In this document: in pieces, positions 27,447 to 38,643 of the stretch
Position numbering within the stretch: the stretch's first letter is position 1
How the letters are laid out: each line of letters begins with the position of its first letter
From: Symbiodinium natans
Lineage: Eukaryota > Sar > Dinophyceae > Suessiales > Symbiodiniaceae
NCBI GenBank assembly: GCA_905221605.1
Contig: CAJNDS010002768.1
Location: 878,035-942,034 of the forward strand
Reading direction: 5' to 3'
DNA length: 64,000 nt
Position numbers and translations under genes: made by a program
Notes under the pieces: generated by a model
Seen by the model: the letters and a program-made list of their open reading frames with translations, nothing else
What the model was told of the DNA's origin: nothing
Databases searched by the model: none

Positions 27447-27809
27447 GTGAACTTAATGCGTGGCAGGCTTTTGGACAGCGACGATGTCAGGCATGACTCG
27501 ACCGCCGCCCAAATGGACCTGTCCTCTCGGACATCTTTTGATTCTATTCTTACTTGGTTGGACAAACAGAAGATTGCGGGGGTATTGATTTGCATACCGA
27601 AGCATGACCCCATCGCGGCATTTGTTTTCGCGGTTATCAACGGATGCCTCGATAGAGACTTGCCGCTAGTGGTAGAGGGCTCTTGCAAGTCCCCCTTTTG
27701 GACGAATATGAGCCAACTTCCAGACGCTCAGCAAGCGCCGCTCCACTTTCTTGATGCTGTGCGCCATGCACTCGCAGCGTGCGTTGCAAGTCAGAACCTC
27801 GAACACTAG
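27447..27809 (+). CDS. Hypothetical ORF, possibly a fragment of a dinoflagellate mobile-element protein
   Basis: A 120-codon + frame, opening after a stop at 27408, reads SFDSILTWLDKQKIAGVLIC … AFVFAVINGCLDRDLPLVVE … SPFWTNMSQLP. The order (short helix, hydrophobic strand, helix, a hydrophobic VVE strand, then S-x-FW) recalls a class of large dinoflagellate retroelement-like proteins with a segment of the form 'EnPxxSxLW'. The match is weak, the usual Pro-Cys motif is missing and no neighbours support it. It could be chance. Confidence 0.25.
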   Translation: MNLMRGRLLDSDDVRHDSTAAQMDLSSRTSFDSILTWLDKQKIAGVLICIPKHDPIAAFVFAVINGCLDRDLPLVVEGSCKSPFWTNMSQLPDAQQAPLHFLDAVRHALAACVASQNLEH

Positions 27810-28111
27810 GCGACATTTAGAATGGCCAGATTGCAAGATGAGGTCCAATGTCTTTTTTCGACAAGTCCCCTCCATTGCAATGCTTGGGCCTTGCTGTCGC
27901 TGCGAACAAGAATAAAAATCTTTCAACGGCGCATGGTCCAAGCTGTATTTCAACTAGAAGCCGGGCGACCCGACATCTGAGGCGCTGGTCGCGGTCCGGT
28001 GTTTCCGTTTCTCTTCATGGGGGCCGTTTCACCTTCACAGACGACACCAGGTCAAAGGCGACATTCCCAAACAAAACCTTGACTGTTCCGTCCAGCTGTC
28101 CAGTCGAAGGG

Positions 28112-28290
28112 TGTCCACCCAGAATGGATCAAATTGCTTAATTCGCACTCAAAGGGGTCAGAGGGGCAACATGGATCAAATTGCCAAATTCGTGCTGACA
28201 ATGGGGGGGTCAAAGGGGTTAGAGGGGGCAAAATGGATCAAATTGCTTAATTCGTGCTGAACAATGGTGGTCGGATTGCCCAATTCGTGT
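28112..28290. repeat. Tandem repeat of about 65 bp, three degenerate copies
   Basis: Units share atggatcaaattgc and (c)aaattcgtgctga, and two share the g-rich stretch tcaaaggggt(t/c)agagggg. A fourth, partial unit (cggattgcccaattcgtg) follows. Confidence 0.65.
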
Positions 28291-28299
28291 TTAACATTT

Positions 28300-28376
28300 C
28301 GGGTTTAAGTTTGGGGTTTAGGGTTTAGGGTTTAAGGTTTAGGGATTACGGTTTAGGGTTTAGGGTTTAGGGTTCA
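28300..28376. repeat. First telomere-type TTTAGGG tract
   Basis: Degenerate TTTAGGG units mark the left edge of the heptamer-rich half of the window. None are seen in the retrotransposon half. Confidence 0.85.
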
Positions 28377-28579
28377 GCAGCTCCGGCGAATTTTGTGGTA
28401 GTGTTGTATTTGCGGCTCGGATATAACACCCTCCCACCCAGAGAATCCCATAGCATTAAGAAACCATATAAAGTATCTTCATACAAAAGTTCTTTTCAAC
28501 GAAGACTACGGCTACAGAACAAATTCGTTCTTAAAAATCCGCATAGTGTCACACAAAGATGAGCATTACAAGCCCGGGG

Positions 28580-28672
28580 TGGTAAGGGGGCAGGGGGGAG
28601 GAGGTGGGGGGCGGGTGTTGGGGGGGTTGGGGGGGGGCTGGGGGGGTGGGGGGGGTGGGGGGGGGGTGGGCA
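28580..28672 (+). repeat. G-run block with G-quadruplex potential
   Basis: About 90 bp consist almost entirely of runs of 4 to 9 G separated by single T, A or C. The apparent Pro-rich ORF on the other strand is a by-product. Confidence 0.7.
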
Positions 28673-28689
28673 AAGGCGCAAATATTCAA

Positions 28690-29211
28690 GGCAACCAGGG
28701 GTCCATGAGCTTGAGCTGTTTTTTGTGCGGTTGCCGGCTTCCGTTGCGATTCATCTTATGTTCGCCTACTTCATCTTCAGCTTTTTCCTTGAATGGAAGC
28801 AGCAACTTTGGCAAGAATACGCAAAAATACGCCTTGCGCCGGAAACTGTCCGGGGGCGCTGATTGTGTTGCTGGTTCCTCACACCTCCTTATGGGGGTTG
28901 ATGAAAATAGGGTATTGTAAAGACAGACCCCCACTAGTAGGTAATCACCAAACAAGGTCATCTGATAATTACTTGGTTGGATCTTCGGAAGCTGATGTGC
29001 AGATGTTCTTTCAAGCCATGAAAAGGCTGGGCGCTGTTTCAACAAAGGGTTGCTTCATCTTCCCAAGTCTGGCCGCAAGGATGCGCTGGCTTTGGGGTTT
29101 TGGGGCTTTGCTGCTTTGAGTTTCAAGAGAAGACCTGACATCGGCGGCTTTTGGGGAATGCGTTTTCATGCCTTCGGCCGTTGTGCATGGCTCGTGCCTG
29201 ACCATGAGGTA
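28690..29211. other. Upstream region of the glycosyltransferase gene
   Basis: About 520 bp without repeats or a convincing gene. A short opposite-strand ORF (28686-29045) has no recognisable motif. Confidence 0.4.
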
Positions 29212-29221
29212 TTTGGCTCAA
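29212..29221 (+). other. Possible relict spliced leader upstream of the glycosyltransferase ORF
   Basis: TTTGGCTCAA lies 16 bases before the ATG at 29238. It matches bases 12-21 of the 22-base dinoflagellate spliced leader; the preceding bases (ccatgaggta) are degenerate. Confidence 0.45.
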
Positions 29222-29237
29222 ATTCCTTGCAGCGCCC

Positions 29238-30953
29238 ATGGGCACCGTCTGCGAACATCTTTTGTTCATATTCATTGTCTTGTGTGACCTCCGTGTTTTG
29301 CCAACGTTTGCTGCACGTGCTTTTGACCACGTGGGCCTTTCAGAGGCTTCCGCGGAGAGGGGGCTTGTTTACGTTGGCATTTTCTCAGCAGCCGAGAACA
29401 AAGCGAGGCGTCATGCTGTTCGCAATTCCTGGCTTACACACGCAAGGTTGAGACTTGATGCGGATTTCATCGTGGGTCGAGCAGCGATTGGAGGCACAGA
29501 TGGTTTGAAGGTGCGACAGCAAGGTATGGTGGCTGGGCAATATCAGCTTCTTCTAGAGAAAGAGCTGGCTGACGAGGAGCGCCGTTATGGTGACATTCTG
29601 CGGATCCCAAACCTGGATGTCTACTCAGAGCTGCCAGCTAAAACCCTTGCACTATTTGCTTACGGAGTCCGGCGGGGCTATAGCTTCATTGTCAAGGTTG
29701 ATGATGACCAGTATTTCTGGCCTCTTCAGGCGTGGTCTTTCTTTCGAGACCGTGATCCTCAGACACCTTTGTATGCAGGGAACCACCTGTGGGAGAGCAT
29801 GGTCTCCGACATTCAGCTCGGAGCAGATGGTCAGTTTACCCCTTACTTTGGGGGTCCCTGCTACGCCCTGTCGCTCGCCTTGGCATCCAACATTGCAGAT
29901 GAGAATCTCCCGCGCAGTGCAGCCTACGAGGCATATGGAAGCACCTCTGAGGATGTGGACATGGGTAAGTGGGTGAACCTCTCGGGCCTGAAGGTGGACT
30001 TTGTTACCGTTGAGCTGAGTTCTTACGAGCTGACTCCACAGTCGTCCGCGCTTCCGCCGAGGAGCAGCCTCCTGCACACTCCGGCAGTGTACCGTTGGCC
30101 AGACTTTCCTCTGGGAAATGCGTATTTCCACTACTGGAATGCGCGGGCAATGGCAATCTTCAAGCATTCGGCTTTTGAAGCTGTGGATGCCCCGCAGCAT
30201 GGTGCAGAGATTCTCCTGCACTTGCCACAGAAGGCTCATCAAGTTCAGCCATCTGACTTGCAGTCGAAACTTTTCGCGAAGCTTGCAAGAGATGTCGGAG
30301 CTTGCCTCACTTGCGGTTATCCGGCAGAGAGTGCCCTAGCCCCCTGGCAGCTCATCATGGGGACGATGGCCCTTGAGACGCAGGCCATTGTGCGAAAGCT
30401 GCACCCGCACGCAAGCAGCTTCGCGGCAGATGCGGTAGTACATGTTCGCTGCGATCTTCGCATCATCTCCATGCACACTGACTACGGCCTCTTGAGGCAC
30501 CGCTTCGTGGCAGATCGCCTACCGCCCAATGTGAATCATCTTGTCGTTGTGGGTACATCCGAAGCTTTTGATGTGAATAATATGTGTGGCAAAAGCACCA
30601 GGGATTTCCAGGAGTACATCAGGAGGAGGAATGTGACTGTGGAGCTGCGCTCTCACGGCACAAGCTTGGAGGACTGGCTTTTCTTAGCATCCGCACCTCT
30701 GCTGTTTTGCAGCCCTTCCACATTTTGTGCAAGTGCAGCATTTGGCAATCCAAACCAGGTTTTCTTGCCAGTGAATGACCACACGAGCATCAGAAGACCC
30801 TCGTTGCCTGTACCATGCCCTCGCAACCTGCACTGGGCACAGACGGACTTCCTTCCTGGAAAGCTGCTGCAGCAGGTAAACTGGGACAACACACGCCGCT
30901 ACCTCCGGGCAAGCAATTGCACCGTGAGCTTCTGTGATCCTCGTGCAGACTGA
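29238..30953 (+). CDS. Intronless two-domain glycosyltransferase (GT31-like plus second transferase-like domain)
   Basis: The frame encodes 571 residues from ATG 29238 to TGA 30951-30953. A hydrophobic N-terminus (residues 7-27) looks like a signal peptide or anchor, so action in the secretory pathway is likely. Residues 43-250 resemble beta-1,3-galactosyltransferases (GT31): LVYVGIFSAAENKARRHAVR and NSW, LDVYSELPAKTLALF, the metal-binding DDD in VKVDDDQYFW (155-157), PYFGGPCYALS and SEDVDMGKWV. Residues about 395-515 form a second domain, VVHVRCDLRI … HTDYGLLRHRF … WLFLASAPLLFCSPSTF, which recalls fucosyltransferase-like folds with an HVR motif; that assignment is weaker. The gene is unbroken by introns, in contrast to the finely split gene to its right, which fits retroposition of a processed mRNA. 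Substrate cannot be told. Confidence 0.75.
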   Translation: MGTVCEHLLFIFIVLCDLRVLPTFAARAFDHVGLSEASAERGLVYVGIFSAAENKARRHAVRNSWLTHARLRLDADFIVGRAAIGGTDGLKVRQQGMVAGQYQLLLEKELADEERRYGDILRIPNLDVYSELPAKTLALFAYGVRRGYSFIVKVDDDQYFWPLQAWSFFRDRDPQTPLYAGNHLWESMVSDIQLGADGQFTPYFGGPCYALSLALASNIADENLPRSAAYEAYGSTSEDVDMGKWVNLSGLKVDFVTVELSSYELTPQSSALPPRSSLLHTPAVYRWPDFPLGNAYFHYWNARAMAIFKHSAFEAVDAPQHGAEILLHLPQKAHQVQPSDLQSKLFAKLARDVGACLTCGYPAESALAPWQLIMGTMALETQAIVRKLHPHASSFAADAVVHVRCDLRIISMHTDYGLLRHRFVADRLPPNVNHLVVVGTSEAFDVNNMCGKSTRDFQEYIRRRNVTVELRSHGTSLEDWLFLASAPLLFCSPSTFCASAAFGNPNQVFLPVNDHTSIRRPSLPVPCPRNLHWAQTDFLPGKLLQQVNWDNTRRYLRASNCTVSFCDPRAD

Positions 30954-31762
30954 CAGACGGCCAAGGGCTGTCTAGCTCGTGGATGCTAGAATGATTGATT
31001 GGCTGCGTGATGGGACAAACAGGAGGGACTCTAGCAATCAGTCCAGCCACGTGTTGTGATTCCATCATAGGGTCTAGCGTTCTTGGCAGCGCAGCATCGC
31101 ATAGTCAGGCATAGCCATGGTCACCAGATATCGCTTGTTACAACCCCACAGTCCTTCGTGACTTTCTCGCGTGAGCATCTTAATTGGGACGCGCGAGCTG
31201 TGGGCCTGAACAAATGACAGCAAGACTCCGATGTTGCAGCTGGAGCGGGAGTTTCAAGGGATCTCCAGGAGCCCCCAACCCTGAACCCTGCTGCTTGCAC
31301 ATGACGCGTAATTGTCGGCTCCAGGATCTTGCCTTGTGTTGACCCACCAGCCTTTCGTCCTACCAGTCCTACCATGGCGACGCGAACATCAGTGTTGAGG
31401 CCCACGATCCACGCAGTTCCGCAATCTCCTTGCTGTGGGCTGTGGGACGGAAGCTGTGTATGCTGTTGAATATGTACTTGCAGTTTAGACCCTATAGGGT
31501 TTACAGCTTCCATTGCTTGGAGGCCGCTGTTGCGTGGCTACCGTGTCGGCCTGCGCAGCCTGCACGGAAGTCCCTCTGCCCATAAAGACAGTCCTGTTTA
31601 GGGTTTAGGGTTTGGGTTTGCCTGAGCCGGATGGGCGGTGCGATCACAGCTGCATAGACAACGCAGGAGGGCTTTGTCGGAGCTCAAAGTAAGATTCCAA
31701 ATCTTGGTGGGAGTCTGTTTGCAAAAGCAGCTCTGGCGTCAGCTGTGGTCAGTAATTTTCCG
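30954..31762. other. Intergenic region
   Basis: About 800 bp follow the glycosyltransferase stop. It contains one short TTTAGGG tract (31598-31620) and a minus ORF (31121-31513) without recognisable motifs. Confidence 0.4.
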
Positions 31763-32545
31763 ATGGAGACATCTTCAGCTTTGCTCGCCCCCTGGACCTT
31801 ATGTAGGTTAGGTCACCCCAAAAACCCGAAACCCTAAACCCCTTAACGGCTAAACCCCTAAACCCGCGTTCGGGGCTGGGGGCCCTGTTTGGGGCTGGCG
31901 GCCCAAAACCCTAAACCCAAAACCCTAAACCCAAAACCCTAAACCCTAAACCCTAAACCCTAAACCCTAAACCCTAAGCCCTACTGGAGACAAGGCACCT
32001 TCCCACGTTGTTGAATCCGAGGTCGCCGCTGCCTCGATCAAGCCAAGGACTTCAGGGTGTAGGGGATTGGGGTTTAGGGTTTGGGGATTGGGGTTTAGGG
32101 TTTAGGGTTTAGGGTTTAGGGTTTAGGGTTTAGGGTTCGATTGAGGTTTTTGAGGGTTCAAGGACCAGGTTCGTTGGGTTCAAGGAAGGGGCACGCGCTT
32201 GGAGAATCTAGAAAACACGAATTCTTGCTTTGGGTTTTGTGTTTAGGGTTTAGGGTTTCGGGTTTAGGGTAGGGTTTAGGGTTTAGGGTTTTGGGGTTTA
32301 GGGTTTAGGGTTTTGGGGTTCATGGCCTTTTCCTTGCCAGGCGAGGCAGCGGATCGCCGACGCATTGAGGGCCACTCCGTCGGGGATCCCAGGACGAGCG
32401 TTTGTACCCCTAACCCCTTAACCCTAAACCTTAAACTCTAAACCCTAAACTCTAAACTCTAAACCTTAAACCCTAAACTCTAAACTCTAAACCCTAAACC
32501 GTACCCTAAACCCTAAACCCTACCCTAAACCCTAAACCCTAAACC

Positions 32546-32605
<60 letters not shown>

Positions 32606-32841
32606 ACCCTAAACCCTAAACCCTAAACCCTAAACCCTAAACCCTAAACCCTAAACCCTAAACCCTAAACCCTAAACCCTAAACCCTAAACCCGAAACCC
32701 TAAACCCTAAACCCTAAACCCTAACCCCCAAACCCTAAACCCGAAACCCTAAGTACAGTTCCCGAAAGCATGTGGGTCTCTTTGGTTTTGGGTTTCCATG
32801 CTCACGGTGCCCGGCAGCCAAAACAGATCGTGTGGGGAGCC
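31763..32841 (+). other. Unresolved 5' exons of the PEPCK gene (candidates)
   Basis: Unique islands between heptamer tracts end the AG acceptor search upstream of the first secure exon. Candidates are an ATG at 31763 (METSSALL), an island at 31990-32053, one starting after CAG at 32341 (GEAADRRRIEGHSV or the overlapping ARQRIADALRATP frame) and one after CAG at 32818 (about 24 bp). Frame and order cannot be settled without a transcript. Confidence 0.25.
31815..32755. repeat. Large mixed-orientation telomere-type repeat blocks
   Basis: CCCTAAA units at 31815-31980, TTTAGGG units at 32050-32140 and 32236-32320, then CCCTAAA at 32408-32755, with an AACCCTC variant run at 32544-32608. Confidence 0.9.
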
Positions 32842-33185
32842 AAAGCACGAAACCCTCCCTAATTACGCAGCAGCTCGGGGTTGGAACTTGAGCTCTGGCA
32901 GTTGAGGGTTTGGAGTGTAGGGTTTAGGGTTTAAGGTTTGGGGTTTAGGGTTGAGGGCGGGAGGGGCAACTTGCAATTATAGGTCGTACCTATTCTAGAC
33001 CCTACCCGAGCCACCGAAACCTCTGAACCCTAAACCAACCCTAAACCCTAAACCTCCTCAACCCGCTAAACCCCCCTAAACCCGCAAAACCCCCTAAACC
33101 CCCCTAAACCCCCTTCACCCCCCTTCAGCCCCCTAAACCCCCCTAAACGCCCTGCAACCACCTCAAACCCCGTCAGAAGACCCAG

Positions 33186-33231
33186 GGCGTCCACGGTGCA
33201 CGAGCTGCCCCATGACCACCACATCTTCGAA
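33186..33231 (+). CDS. pckA: PEPCK exon (putative first visible)
   Basis: Reads ASTVHELPHDHHIFE, recalling the HHxIF segment before the conserved core in plant PEPCK. Donor is GA (or GC three bases on). Confidence 0.5.
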
Positions 33232-36200
33232 GATGCAGTAGCCTGGCGCAGAGAAGCCATCAGCCCTTGGACCCCCCTGTCTCCGAAGCTTTGCGTGTTG
33301 GGCTTAAGGTTTCAAGGTTTGGGGGTAGACTTTCGGGTTTTGGGTTTAGGGTTTATGAGTTTAGGGGTTGTGGGTTTAGGGCTTTAGGGATTTTAGGGGT
33401 TTAGGTGTTTAGGGGTTTAGGTTTAGGGTTTAGGGTTTAGGGTTTGGGGTTTAGCACAACGGGACGAAAGGGCGTTGCTGTGCCCACGATTGTTCAAAAG
33501 TTAAACCTCCAACCCAAAACCCCAACAGCCAGAAGCCCAACCCTCCCAGGACATGCAGATGCTGCATGACATGGGCATCCATACCGAGTGGGTGCAGCAC
33601 AACGCGCGGCCCGGCACCTTGTATGACGAGGCCTTCGGCATGGCCACCCATGGGTTCAGGGTTCAGGGGTTTCGGGTTTAGGAGGGTTTAGGGTTTAGGG
33701 TTTAGGGTTTAGGGTTGAGGTTTTGGGGTTTAGGGTTTAAGGGTTCAGGGCTCAGGGTTTAAGGGTCTAGGGTTTGTGACAGGGTTTAGGGCTTAGGGGT
33801 TAAAGGTTGAGGGTTTGGGGTCTAAAGGTTGAGGGTTTAGGGTCTAAAGGTTGAGGGTTTAGGGTTTAAGACCCGCAGCAACATAGGGTTTCTGAACATC
33901 CAGAATGGGTCCGGCCCCATGCACGGCTAAGAGGGTGCACCTCTTGGGTGTGCTGGCCATGGCCACAGGAAGTTTCGAAGCCTTCGGCCCTTGAAGAAGC
34001 TTATCTACCCATAACCCCCAGACCCGAAGCGCCAAACCCTAAGCCCTAAATCCTAAACCCTAAACCCCGAACCCCAAACCCTAAACCCTAAACCCCAAAC
34101 CCCAAACCCCAAGCCCCTAAACCCTAAACCAGCTGCGGGCCGAACCCTGGCGCTTCCCTCGCGCCAGGCCCTGCGGTACGAGAAGGGCTCGGCCATTCTC
34201 TCGACTGGGGCGCTGGCGGCCTTCTCAGGTGGGGTCCAGGAGGGTTTAGGGTTTAGGGTTTGGGGTTTGGGGTTTGGGGTTTAGGGTTTTGGATTTGGGG
34301 TTCAAGGTTTAGCGAAACCCTTCGAAAACCTTGAGCCCCTGAAGCCCTCGCCCTAAACGGCATTGCAGGGCTCTTAGCCGGTCTAGGTAGGGTTGAGCCC
34401 GAAACCTGAAGACCCGAACCAATCGACACTGGATTCACAGCCCTGACCCCAAGCCCGGAGGTAAGTTGGGTGTAGTGGGGTTTAGGGTTTGGGGTTTAGG
34501 GTTTGGGGTTTAGGGTTTGGGGTTTAGGGTTCAGGGTTTGGGGTTTAGGGTTTGGGGTTTAGGGTTCAGGGTTTGGGGTTTGGGGTTTAGGGTTTGGGGT
34601 TTGGGGTTTAGGGTTTAGGGTTTAGGGTTCAGAGATTCGTGTCCGTGAGGTGCCAAGACAGGCCGTTCCCCGCTCGACAAGCGGGTGGTGGATGAGCCCG
34701 GCGCTCACATGACACTTGTGGGCTTCCGAATTTAGGGGTGGAAGCCACACATGGGTTCAGGGTTTAGGGTTTAGGGTTTAGGGTTTAGGGTTTAGGGTTT
34801 AGGGCTTAGGGCTTAGGGGGGTTTCCTACCTCATTTCGGGGTACCTTCTTGGGGAGCGCTGACGCTCAACAGGCTCAGTGGCCTCCTTTTTTGAACATGG
34901 AACCTTGAAGCCCTCAACCCCTCAACCCCTCAGCCCCTCAAGCCCTGAACACAGAACCACTCAGCACCGTCGGCCATACCTGGAGCCTAAGCGAGACTTC
35001 GGCCTGACAAACCGCTGCTCTTGCTGCACTCCCTTCAGGGTTTAGGGTTTAGGGTTTAGGGTTTAGGGTTTAGGGTTTAGGGTTTAGGGCTTAGGGAGTT
35101 TGAAAAGGTTGTAAGGAGTTAAAAAAGGTTGAGGGTTGAGGGTTCGCAGGTTTGGGGCTTCGGGTTTCGGCTTCCAGGCCATCCACCTCCGACGACATTT
35201 GGTGGGGCTGCTGGGCAGCACAGCCTCTTCAAAGGGTTTAGGGTTTAGGGTTTAGGGTTTAGGGTTTAGGGTTTAGGGTTAAGGGCCTGTCTTCCCTAAA
35301 CCCCCTAAACCGCGTAAACTCTGGACCCCCTCAACCCTGCCCGAAGCCCCCTAAACCCCTCTTAAGTTTTTTCAACCTTGAACTGGGAAAAGAAGGCTTG
35401 TGCTTAAAGGGTGCCGACGCACGGGCTTATAGTTTAGAAACCGCGGCTGAGGTTGCACACGATAGGGGCCATTGCAAGAAGCAGCACTTGGTCGTGGAGC
35501 GCGTGCGTGGTAGTAGGTCGAGAGTTCTGTTGGATTTTGTCGGTGGCTGATGATGTGTGCCCTTGACTGCCCGCGATTTAGGCTTCAGGGTGTCCGTTCT
35601 CCTAAACCCTAAACCTCCTAACCCTAAACCCCTAAACCCCCTGTCGTAGTGCCTGTGACGGAAACCTATATCCCCAGTCTTGGCAGCTTCCCTGCCACCC
35701 GTGCCCTTAGCGTTTAGGGTTTAGGGTTTAGGGTGTAGAGTTTAGGGTTTAGGGTTTAGGGTTTAGGGATATCTTCTCAAAAGCACTTAGCACTTACAAT
35801 TGTACCATCAGGGTGTTCACCATAAGGGTCGTATGGCGATGGCCTTAAACCCTAAACCCTAAACCCTAAACCCTAAACCCTAAATCCTAAACCCTAAACC
35901 CTAAACCCTAAACCCTAAACCCTAAACCCTAAACCCTAAACCCAAAACCCTAAACCCAAACCCCTAAACCCTAAACCCTAAACCCTAAACCCTAAACCCT
36001 AAACCCTAAACCCTAAACCCTACCCCCTAAACCCTAAACCCTAAACCCTAAACCCTAAACCCTAAACCCTAAACCTTGCACCGAAACCCAAGCCTGGACC
36101 CCAAGCATGCGCATTTTGGGCTTCCAGGCTTCCAGGCTTCCAGGCTTCCAGGCTTTAGGGCTTTGGGGTTCAGGGTTTTGAAGGAATTGGGGGTTTCGGG

Positions 36201-38605
36201 TTTAGGGTTTAGGGTTTGCGGTTCAAGCGTGCGGGTTGAATTCCTCAGCCCCCTAATGCACAACTCTCACCCTAAACCCTAAACCCTAAACCCTAAATCC
36301 TAAACCCAAAACCCAAAACCCTAAACCCTAAACCCTAAACCCTAAACCAGAAGCCCTGAGACCCAAATCGCAGGCAGCGTCAACGTGAAGCTCTCAGAGA
36401 AGAGCTTCAAGCGACCCGAATGCCACAGCATCTCTCTCTTTATGTTATAGCCCTTCTTGCCCTAAACCTCCAATACTAAGCTCCCTAAACCCCAAACCCT
36501 AAACCCGAAACCCCAAACCCCAAACCCTAAACCCTAAACCACAAACCCCAACCCCCAAACCCTAAACCCAAAACCCTAAACCCTGAGCCCCTAAGCCTTA
36601 AACACGATACCGAAGGCCCTGGCCTACCGCGGTTTAGGTTGGGCCACCCACCTCTGCGATGTACGGCTTGGGGGTTTAGGGTAGGTTTGGGGTTTAGGGT
36701 TTAGGGTTCAGGGTTTAGGATAAGAATGCGTTCTCATTGTCCACGGGACGTGCACGTCGGCGGTCCAAGCGGTGCAGTGTTGAAACCCCATCCCATCCCA
36801 ACCCCTAGGATGAGGGTTGATCGCCCCAACGTGGGTGGCTCAAACCCAAGACTTTTAGGCCACGCCCTAAAACCTTGGTTGGGACTTCTTGGATGGGTGG
36901 GTTTGCATCCTGGTTGGATCATGGAAGCTTTGGGTCTAGACGCCAAGGATCAACCGAGAGCGCGCCATCGACTACCTGAACACCCGAGTGCCTGGGGAAG
37001 AATCTGGAGGGGTTGGAGGAAGGTCGGGTTTAGAGGGTTGAGGTTTCAGAGGTTGCCCCAAGTTCCCGAAAGCCGTGCAGGATGCGCGAATGCTCATCCT
37101 TGATATTCATTTGAGTTTCAGGTTTCAGTGCTGGACCACCATGTCGCAAGCCTCAGCTGTTTGTGGTCGCCAGGAAAGACTTTACGTCTTTGACGGTTTC
37201 GCCGGGTGGGATCCAGATTACCGCTACAAGGCAGAAGATTGTGCTTCGAAGCTGCGTCTTGAGCATGTTTGCTGTTCTGGGCTATTTGGAGTAGTGTGTC
37301 TCAGCAACATGTCGCACTACTCCAGACTACTGGTTTCTATTCTGTTCCGGCAACTCAATTCCGGAGCATGAGGTGTTGACTCGGCTCGACGTCTAGCTTT
37401 TTTGCTTGCTGACAGACAGTGATAGAGCGCGTAGCAAAAGCTGTTCGTGGTTTAGTTCGGGTTTAATCAACCCGAGACCCAAAACCCTAACCCGAAACCC
37501 TAAACCCGGTGTAGGGCTCATGTTTTAGGTTCCGTCAAGTTCTTGCACATTCCTACTCCGACAGATTCGCGTCATCACCAGCCGGGCTTACCACGCGCTT
37601 TTCATGCACAACATGCTGATCCGGCCCACTGAGGAGGCACAAATCACTATGATCCACAATCCGAAACCCTAAGCCCTACGCCCTAAACTCTAAACCTGAA
37701 ACCCTAAACCCTAAACCCGACACGCGTTGCAGAGTAGTGCAGAGTCGGGCTTCATGAAAGTTGGTTTAGGGGTGTTACGGACCTTTATGAGGTGCGTTAA
37801 GGATTCTTTGGTGTTTGGGGCAATTGGCAGGTTCGAGCGTTGAGGGTTTGGGGTTTGGGGTTTAAGGTTTAAGGTTTCGGGTTTAGGGTTGAGGGTTTAC
37901 GGTTAGGGTTTGGGGTTTAGAGCTTGTTTAGACTGCAGATTCGATCTGTTTCCTCTGCTGGGGGCCCCAGGCCCCGGACGTTCCTCGATAATACCGAAAC
38001 CCTAACGCCCAAACCCGGAACCCTTCATGGGGGTTTAGGGCTTCGTGACTTCGTGTTTGGGGTTTACGGCTTTGGGGTAGCCTTTTTGGGGGCCCCTTTA
38101 AGGGATTCTATTCTCTTTGGGGTATAAAAAGAGGTACCCCGATTTTCGGAAATGCCCACATGCTAAATCTTATCTTTCCCTAGCCACAAAACCCTGAGCC
38201 CTAAACCCTAAACCCTAAACCCTAAACCCTAAACCCTTGACCCTTGACCCTTGAACCCTAAACCCGAACCCTGAACCCTTCCCTTTGTGCGGCAGGAGCT
38301 GGCAAACTTTGGTGAGCCAGCTGGGCACCGAGAAGGGTTGCTTCAGGGTTTAGGGTTTAGGGTTTAGGGTTTAGGGTTTAGGGTTTAGGGTTGAGTGCAC
38401 GGAGTTGCAGGGTTCAGGATGTAAGGTTTGGGGTATGCGGGTGTAAGGTTGAGGGTGTTTGACGGAGATTTAGAGGAGTCGAAGCTGATGTCATATGAAG
38501 GCAGATGTCGGGGCACGTTCGTGGTGCGATGCGAAGCAACCCTAAACCCTCAACCCTCAACCCTCAACCCTCAACACTCAACCCTCAACCCTCAACCCTC
38601 AACCG

Positions 38606-38643
<38 letters not shown>

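Noticed and set aside
28496-28681. Proline-rich minus ORF
   Set aside because: It is the complement of the G-run block.
31121-31513. 130-codon minus ORF
   Set aside because: No motif, no splice context and on the strand opposite the flanking genes; nothing supports it.
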